Source of the DNA: CTSOIL-112 sp964293815
GTDB lineage: Bacteria; Pseudomonadota; Gammaproteobacteria; Burkholderiales; Burkholderiaceae
Length of the DNA: 59,519 bases
Direction: 5' to 3'
NCBI GenBank assembly: GCA_964293815.1
Contig: CAXYYC010000014.1
Location: 1 to 59,519, forward strand
Position 1 is the first letter of the stretch; the number at the start of each line of letters is the position of its first letter. This document shows positions 54,274 to 59,519 of this stretch, one piece after another. The notes under the pieces were generated by a model. The model worked only from the letters and a program-made list of their open reading frames with translations. It was not told the origin of the DNA and did no database searches. A program made the position numbers and the translations under genes.

Positions 54274-54657
54274 TCACTTCAGCAAGCGCGCCAAACTCTG
54301 CTCCGTCCACGTCTCATCTGCCGGATTCAACACCAAGAAGCCCGTATTCACCTGCGCCGTCTGCGCATACGAGCGCCCCGCCAGCGTAATATCATACGGC
54401 TGACCACGCTTGGCCGTCTCGTTGAGCAAAGTCACGCCACGATCATTGAGCACGATCAGCAAATACGGCTTCGCGTGCGCGTCCGTACCCAAATGATACG
54501 AATGCACCATTGAGCGATCCACCGCGATGGACTGGCGGGCGACGGATTCTGATGCATGATGTGTCTGATTGTGCGCCTGATGATGCGCCATATTCTGACA
54601 CGCGCCCAAACCCAAGACCGAACCAATCACACAACTGACAAGTAACACACGCTTCAT
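54274..54657 (-). CDS. Small predicted lipoprotein
   Basis: A 127-residue protein with a lipobox LGAC at residues 17-20 after a hydrophobic signal. The next stretch is His-rich (HHQAHNQTHHASE), which might bind metal but could be a linker. The C-terminal part (YLLIVLNDRGVTLLNETAKRG, in part) looks like a small beta domain. No family recognised. It is followed downstream by the rnr terminator and lies after apt on the same strand. Confidence 0.6.
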   Translation of the reverse strand: MKRVLLVSCVIGSVLGLGACQNMAHHQAHNQTHHASESVARQSIAVDRSMVHSYHLGTDAHAKPYLLIVLNDRGVTLLNETAKRGQPYDITLAGRSYAQTAQVNTGFLVLNPADETWTEQSLARLLK

Positions 54658-54691
54658 GGCATCCCCCTATTTATACGATCATATATGACCA

Positions 54692-55219
54692 TCAACCCGG
54701 AACCGTCAGTAAAGAATGGCACGGATAACCAGCCAATTTTTCACGACCACCCAAACCATCCAGCTCAATCAAAAAACTCAGGCCAATCACATTGCCGCCC
54801 ATTTGCTTGACCAGCTCGGTCACTGCATGCGCAGTACCACCGGTCGCCAACAAATCGTCAACAATCCAAACATTCTCGCCCGGCACAATCGCATCGGTGT
54901 GAATTTCCAAACGATCCGTGCCATACTCCAAATCATAGTCAAAGCCAATTCGATTAAACGGCAATTTATTGGGCTTGCGTACCGGCACAAAACCAGCATT
55001 CAATTCATACGCAATGGTCGGGGCAAAAATAAACCCACGCGCCTCCGTACCAATCACTTTGTCGATCTTCAAACCATCGCAATGCGCCAAAAGACCATGA
55101 ATCACCGCACGCAAACCCTGCGCACTTTGCAAGGCCGTAGTGATGTCATAAAACAGAATCCCCTTTTTCGGATGATCGGGAATCCGTCGCACCAAATCCA
55201 ATAACTCAGCATTATTCAT
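54692..55219 (-). CDS. apt: Adenine phosphoribosyltransferase
   Basis: A 175-residue type I phosphoribosyltransferase that makes AMP from adenine and PRPP. The PRPP loop is VWIVDDLLATGGTAHA; N-terminal block IPDHPKKGILFYDITT; base-side GTEARGFIFAPTIAYELNAGFVPVRKPNKLP (two pieces). Length is normal. Ends 34 bp before the lipoprotein gene. Confidence 0.97.
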   Translation of the reverse strand: MNNAELLDLVRRIPDHPKKGILFYDITTALQSAQGLRAVIHGLLAHCDGLKIDKVIGTEARGFIFAPTIAYELNAGFVPVRKPNKLPFNRIGFDYDLEYGTDRLEIHTDAIVPGENVWIVDDLLATGGTAHAVTELVKQMGGNVIGLSFLIELDGLGGREKLAGYPCHSLLTVPG

Positions 55220-55282
55220 CGTACTGATCTCATACCTTAAAAAAATACAAACACGCCCTTACCGCCAATATCGCTCAGGATA

Positions 55283-56548
55283 TCAATGGTGGTCAGGCAT
55301 CTCCTCAATAAGCGCATCCGCGTTGTGCCGTGTGCCATTATACAGATACCACACATAGAACAAAGCCATCAGCACCGTAATCAACACCACAAAAATCACA
55401 ATGGATTGATGCAAAGTCATGCCCGAGTTTTTCAACAAATAGTACATGCCCAACATCACCAAAATACTCAAATTTTCATTGAAATTCTGCACCGCAATCG
55501 AATGCCCCGCTGACAATAATGTATAACCACGGTGTTGCAACATCGCATTCATCGGCACAAGGAAAAATCCAGCCAACGCACCAATCCCCATCATCAGCGG
55601 AAACGCCAACCAAACCGAGCGAATCCAAATCATACTGATCAGCGACACGCCCAAAAACATCCCGATCGGAATCACGCGCGTGGCTTTACGCATCGAAATA
55701 TAGCGTGCGGCCAACACCGCACCGACCGTACTGCCCACACCAACAAACGCCTGCATATACGAGGCCTGCTTCAAATCCTTGCCCAAATCAATCTGCGCCC
55801 AGTCCAGCACGATGAACTGCATCACCGCGGCCACGCCCCACAGCAATGTCGTGATTGACAGCGTAATTTGCCCCAATTTATCAGTCCACAGCACTTTCGA
55901 ACTTTGGATAAACTCGCGGGTCAACGCCACTGGATGAATATGCTGTTTGCGGTAGCGCGCGCCGCTGTCGGGAATCATTTTATTCAAAAATGCCGCAATA
56001 CCGTAAATCACACAAATCATCGTCACCGCAGTCAAGCCGGGACTGAGCGACCAATTTGGATAATGTCCGATCAGCCAAGTATGCACACCGGGCGAGGACA
56101 AAAAGCCGCCCAAGACCGTACCGAAAATAATCGACAAAACCGTTAAAGTCTCAATCCAACCATTGGCCGCGACCAAATCCTTGGCCGGTACCAATTCCGT
56201 CACAATCCCATATTTCGCTGGCGAATACGCCGCCGCACCCAGACCGACCACCACCATCGCCATCAACGGCGACACACCCAGCAGCATAATGGCGCAACCC
56301 ACCACCTTGATTAAATTAGTGATAAACATCACCGTGCCCTTTGGGCGCGAATCAGCAAATGCCCCGACAAAGGGTGCGAGCACCACATACGCAACGGTGA
56401 AAAAGAATTTGAGCAATGGCTCGGTATCACCCGGTGTCGGATTATTCAAAATCTCGCGCAACAAAGCAATGCTGGCCAAAATTAAAGCGTTATCTGCTAA
56501 AGACGAAAAAAACTGAGCGGCTAATACGGTATAAAAAGGACGCTTCAT
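55283..56548 (-). CDS. lplT: Lysophospholipid transporter LplT (MFS)
   Basis: A 421-residue, twelve-span major-facilitator protein. It matches LplT, which flips lysophospholipids inward for reacylation: AQFFSSLADNALILASIALLRE, GLGAAAYSPAKYGIVTEL, FFLVPMNAMLQHRG and AGHSIAVQNFNEN. ATG 56548 (MKRPFYTVLAAQF) was chosen as the family start; an in-frame ATG at 56602 adds 18 residues. The acyltransferase partner aas is not adjacent. Divergent from alr, as in many betaproteobacteria. Confidence 0.9.
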   Translation of the reverse strand: MKRPFYTVLAAQFFSSLADNALILASIALLREILNNPTPGDTEPLLKFFFTVAYVVLAPFVGAFADSRPKGTVMFITNLIKVVGCAIMLLGVSPLMAMVVVGLGAAAYSPAKYGIVTELVPAKDLVAANGWIETLTVLSIIFGTVLGGFLSSPGVHTWLIGHYPNWSLSPGLTAVTMICVIYGIAAFLNKMIPDSGARYRKQHIHPVALTREFIQSSKVLWTDKLGQITLSITTLLWGVAAVMQFIVLDWAQIDLGKDLKQASYMQAFVGVGSTVGAVLAARYISMRKATRVIPIGMFLGVSLISMIWIRSVWLAFPLMMGIGALAGFFLVPMNAMLQHRGYTLLSAGHSIAVQNFNENLSILVMLGMYYLLKNSGMTLHQSIVIFVVLITVLMALFYVWYLYNGTRHNADALIEEMPDHH

Positions 56549-56860
56549 ATAAATGTGTGTGTGTTGACTATTCTGACGTACTCGGAGCAACAGCGTCATC
56601 ATCCGCTACGCCAGCCGTGCGATTTTCATGTTATTCGGGAAACAGTGCAACCTGATTCGGTTCGCTTTCAGTCTTTCAACTTTATATCACAGAACGCCCT
56701 CATCCGTTATAAAGATTTCAATCATTGCGCCTATTCCTTAGTATTTCTGAGCACTCCGAAACATCGCCCGCATCAGATACTGCGCCCCGCACATGGATTT
56801 TTTAGCCGAATCACTCTACAATGACAGTCAGTCAATTTTAATATTTTTGCCAACCTCACC
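56549..56860. other. Intergenic region between divergent lplT and alr
   Basis: 312 bp without a convincing gene. It must hold both promoters, but I see no strong -10/-35 pair, hairpin or repeat. Confidence 0.5.
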
Positions 56861-57964
56861 ATGCCTCGCCCGATTCTCGCCACCATCCATACCCAAGCCA
56901 TCGCCCATAATCTCGCGCAAGTTCGTCGCCATACTGCGCACAGTGGTTCGCGTATTTGGGCGGTGGTCAAGGCCAACGCCTACGGACACGGCATCCAAAA
57001 TATCCTGCCGGTTTTGGCAGAGCATGCCGACGGTTTGGCGATGTTGGACTTTTCGGATGCGCAATTGGTGCGACGATTGGGCTGGGAAAAGCCGATTTTG
57101 ATGCTCGAAGGCTGCTTCGGCGTTGACGACTACATCAGCGCATTCAAGCTCAATCTGGCCACAGTGATTCACCAACGCACGCAAATCGAGTGGCTCAAAA
57201 CTGCTTTACAACAAGCGCCATACGAGCAAATTCTGCATGTCTGCTTGAAGGTCAATACCGATATGAACCGCGTCGGTTTTGCGACAGAGGAAATCAGCAC
57301 GGTGCATACAGAGATCCGTGCCTTGGAGCATATTGGCCAAATTGGTTTGATGACGCATTTTGCTAACTCAGACATTCCACATGGTGTTGACCGCGCGCTG
57401 TCCACGTTTGAACAACACATTGCCGGTATTTTGACAACGCATCCACATACGCCGGTTTGTACCGCCAATTCAGCGGCAATCATGACCCGAACCGACACGC
57501 ATAAAAATTGGGTGCGTCCGGGCATCATGCTCTATGGCGCTTCACCATTCGCGAATAAAACTGCCGCCGACTGTAACCTACAAGCAGCTATGACCCTATC
57601 AAGTGAATTAATCAGCGTGCGTGATATTCGTGCAGGCGAAGGCATCGGTTACGGTTCGCGATTTATCGCCGAACACGATATGCGCATTGGTGTCGTTGCC
57701 TGCGGCTACGCAGACGGCTATCCGCGTCACGCCGTGGATGGTACGCCGGTGATGGTTGATGGTATTCGCACCCGTTTGGTCGGGCGCGTATCTATGGATA
57801 TGCTGACGGTTGATTTATCCAATCTGCCAAATGCGCAGGTCGGCTCGCCCGTGGAACTCTGGGGACAGAATATTCCCATCGATGAAGTGGCCAACCATTC
57901 AGGAACCATCGGTTATGAACTCATGTGCGCGCTGGCGTTGCGCGTACCGGTGCAAGTTCAATAA
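56861..57964 (+). CDS. alr: Alanine racemase
   Basis: A 367-residue PLP racemase that makes D-alanine for peptidoglycan. PLP Lys37 in WAVVKANAYGHGI; catalytic Tyr in EGIGYGSRFIAEHD; VVACGYADGYPRH and RVSMDMLTVDLS are family blocks. Normal length. Ends 13 bp before the convergent flavin monooxygenase gene. Confidence 0.97.
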   Translation: MPRPILATIHTQAIAHNLAQVRRHTAHSGSRIWAVVKANAYGHGIQNILPVLAEHADGLAMLDFSDAQLVRRLGWEKPILMLEGCFGVDDYISAFKLNLATVIHQRTQIEWLKTALQQAPYEQILHVCLKVNTDMNRVGFATEEISTVHTEIRALEHIGQIGLMTHFANSDIPHGVDRALSTFEQHIAGILTTHPHTPVCTANSAAIMTRTDTHKNWVRPGIMLYGASPFANKTAADCNLQAAMTLSSELISVRDIRAGEGIGYGSRFIAEHDMRIGVVACGYADGYPRHAVDGTPVMVDGIRTRLVGRVSMDMLTVDLSNLPNAQVGSPVELWGQNIPIDEVANHSGTIGYELMCALALRVPVQVQ

Positions 57965-57977
57965 TATTTCAAAAAGT

Positions 57978-59120
57978 TCACCGGCTGCGTCTGCCAATAT
58001 CCTTGGCAATCACACCTGCCTCGTATGCAATTTCGTGCAACATACCGTTGGGCGATAGGTAATAACCGCAAAAATACAAGCCATCTTTGCCAAAAAACTG
58101 CTGCTTTTTGATCGGATTTTTCAGATCCGCCAAATGCGCGTCTGAAATATCAAGCAATGCCGTTACATGATTGTGAAAGCCCGTCGCCATGATGATGGCA
58201 TCAAAATCCTGTGTCCGCCCATCGACAAAGGCCACCGTTTTCCCCTCGATACTTTTGATATTCGGGTAAATGGTAATGTGACCCTCTTTAATCAATTTCA
58301 GCGTACCAATGTCCAGTAATGGCACACGATTTTCTTTTTGTAATTGCTCTGCCGGACCATACGGATGTTTTTTCAGACCGTATTGACTCAAATCACCCAT
58401 ATACCAATGGATAATCGGTTTATTGATCCAATCCGCGATTTTCGGTGGTAAAAACTTCGTGAGTTTACTGGCTTTCAAAATCGGCATACCCAATATATCA
58501 CGAGGCAGTACATTGACACCCGAGCGCACCGAGATCGACGGATACGCGCCGTGCTCATGCAAGCAAATCGCCTGCTCACAACCCGAATTGCCAAAACCAA
58601 CCACCAACACCTTTTTCCCCGTGTACGGCTGCCCATTTTTGTACTCAGAGCTGTGCAGTAGCTCACCCGCGTAACTGTCCAAACCCTCAAACTTCGGCAT
58701 TTTCGGCGTATGGTTCATTCCAGCCGCCATAATGACGGTGTCCGCAGTGTAGGTTTCACCATCATAGTTTTCACCATCAATGAGCACTTCCCAGCGCCCC
58801 TCATCAGTTCGCCTCACCTGACGCACCGTGGTGTTAAAAATCGGCTGCAAACGGTTTTCCTGCGCATACGCCACCAGATAGTCAACCACCGCCTGCTTCG
58901 GCGGATACTTGGGTAAGTCCCGCGCATATTGTTTACCGGGTAGCTCTGACCAATCCTTGCTGGTGTGTAAATGCAGCCGGTCGTAATGATTGCGCCACTT
59001 TTGCGCAATTTGATCGGATTGCTCCAGAATCACGAAATCCAAACCCTGATCTTGCAAACATTTGCCACAAGCCAATCCGGCAGCACTGCCGCCGATAATA
59101 ACCGTATTAACCAATTTCAT
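57978..59120 (-). CDS. Flavin-containing monooxygenase-like protein
   Basis: A 380-residue FAD/NADPH oxidoreductase of the YUCCA/FMO type. FAD site VIIGGSAAGLACGKCL; GQWR-type segment QKWRNHYDRLHLHT; NADPH site VLVVGFGNSGCEQAI; ATGFHNHV near the C-terminus. These enzymes put oxygen on N, S or carbon (Baeyer-Villiger) substrates; the substrate here is unknown. ATG 59120 has GGGAG before it and begins the family match; the frame is open to 59174. Single gene. Confidence 0.85.
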   Translation of the reverse strand: MKLVNTVIIGGSAAGLACGKCLQDQGLDFVILEQSDQIAQKWRNHYDRLHLHTSKDWSELPGKQYARDLPKYPPKQAVVDYLVAYAQENRLQPIFNTTVRQVRRTDEGRWEVLIDGENYDGETYTADTVIMAAGMNHTPKMPKFEGLDSYAGELLHSSEYKNGQPYTGKKVLVVGFGNSGCEQAICLHEHGAYPSISVRSGVNVLPRDILGMPILKASKLTKFLPPKIADWINKPIIHWYMGDLSQYGLKKHPYGPAEQLQKENRVPLLDIGTLKLIKEGHITIYPNIKSIEGKTVAFVDGRTQDFDAIIMATGFHNHVTALLDISDAHLADLKNPIKKQQFFGKDGLYFCGYYLSPNGMLHEIAYEAGVIAKDIGRRSR

Positions 59121-59190
59121 CGCAGCTCCCAGTATTGTATTGAATATACACATCATAAAACAATCTGAGCCCATATCTCAACCACACATC

Positions 59191-59220
59191 AAAAAATCCC
59201 CAATGATTAGTTGGGGATTT
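59191..59220 (-). terminator. Terminator after the RTX-type gene
   Basis: AAATCCCCAA/TTGGGGATTT with a 7-base loop and a minus-strand T-run (GGGGATTTTTTG). Confidence 0.85.
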
Positions 59221-59251
59221 GAAAGATAGATAAAGCTTTTTAATCAATGAA

Positions 59252-59519
59252 TTAGATCACCATAAAATCCGCCGCAGTAAGCACAGGATGAACTATCGTT
59301 CCCAACATCGCAAAAGCTACCGAAGCACCCGCACCGTTACCATCCGCATCGTAACTTAGCATACCTGTGGCGGTGTTATAGCAAATAAAGTCATTGCTGT
59401 CCGCCGCGACACCTGTTGCATTGGCACAGAAATTGGCGGTAGCTAAAGTACCCAAAGCAGTCAGTTTGGTAAAAATGGCGTTTTCCAGTTGAATGGTATC
59501 ATCAGCCACATTGAAATCC
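59252..59519 (-). CDS. C-terminus of an RTX/calcium-binding repeat protein (5' partial)
   Basis: The frame runs off the right edge of the window; only the last 88 or so residues are seen. The sequence DFNVADDTIQLENAIFTKL ... ICYNTATGMLSYDADGNGAGASVAFAMLG (in parts) and LTAADFMVI is the usual end of RTX hemolysin-type proteins, which carry an uncleaved C-terminal signal for type I secretion. The GTG at 59509 is inside the domain and not the start. Such a protein needs an ABC/MFP/TolC exporter, none of which is intact in this window. Confidence 0.75.
   Translation of the reverse strand, partial: DFNVADDTIQLENAIFTKLTALGTLATANFCANATGVAADSNDFICYNTATGMLSYDADGNGAGASVAFAMLGTIVHPVLTAADFMVI

Overview
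The window reads as a chromosomal segment of a betaproteobacterium, most like Burkholderiales, at roughly 50% G+C. The evidence is gene order known from that group: smc-zipA-ligA, glyS-gmhB, a DUF3460 gene directly before scpA, tRNA-Leu(CAG) next to rnr, divergent lplT/alr, and an iscR-led isc cluster. Many of these orders are partly broken: glyS has no glyQ beside it, rnr has no rlmB, and the isc genes are interleaved with unrelated genes. This suggests a rearranged genome. Genus cannot be told from the sequence alone.

Layout. 1-1.1 kb: a stub of a TolC-type outer-membrane gene and a lipoprotein. 1.2-3.9 kb (minus): glyS-gmhB, with gmhB lacking its catalytic nucleophile Asp. 4.0-6.7 kb (plus): rsmE, a YidB-like repeat protein, DUF1841 and DUF2322-like genes. 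6.9-7.7 kb: a complete integron gene cassette carrying a zinc-ribbon/DUF4145 gene and its own attC site, with no integrase in view. 7.9-16.4 kb (minus): smc-zipA-ligA-methylthiopurine phosphorylase. 16.7-26.4 kb: an acetyltransferase, then a minus-strand run of tamA-tamB-ispF-tsaB-rimI-(holD-like)-unknown. 26.6-37.1 kb: DUF3460-scpA-cupin, a metallopeptidase, hemW, a GbsR regulator, a spermidine-synthase-like gene, trxB, smr-TRIC channel, and a DUF1190/YgiC/DUF350 operon.

37.3-45.6 kb (minus): the iron-sulfur assembly cluster iscR-iscS-iscU-iscA-hscB-hscA-fdx. All catalytic and ligand residues are present, but almost every junction after iscR/iscS carries an extra gene (DUF2834-like, a periplasmic protein, an ICMT-like methyltransferase, a GIY-YIG protein, a TfoX C-terminal domain protein). 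It also holds a 274-bp miniature element with long inverted ends, a palindromic repeat of the CGTCATTCCCGC family, and at its downstream edge another possible inverted-repeat element. 45.8-59.5 kb: metC, a glucosyl-3-phosphoglycerate synthase/HAD phosphatase fusion, a YaeR-like VOC protein, ETF-QO, tRNA-Leu, rnr, a lipoprotein, apt, lplT/alr, a flavin monooxygenase, and the C-terminus of an RTX-type protein running off the window.

Most of the window is housekeeping: translation and tRNA modification (glyS, rsmE, tsaB, rimI, tRNA-Leu, rnr), chromosome maintenance and division (smc, scpA, ligA, zipA), envelope assembly (tamAB, lplT, alr), Fe-S assembly and redox (isc, trxB, ETF-QO, hemW). The novelty lies in the mobile pieces and oddities between these genes: the lone integron cassette, the miniature elements, the interleaved isc cluster, the nucleophile-less GmhB, a divergent HolD candidate and the GpgS-phosphatase fusion.
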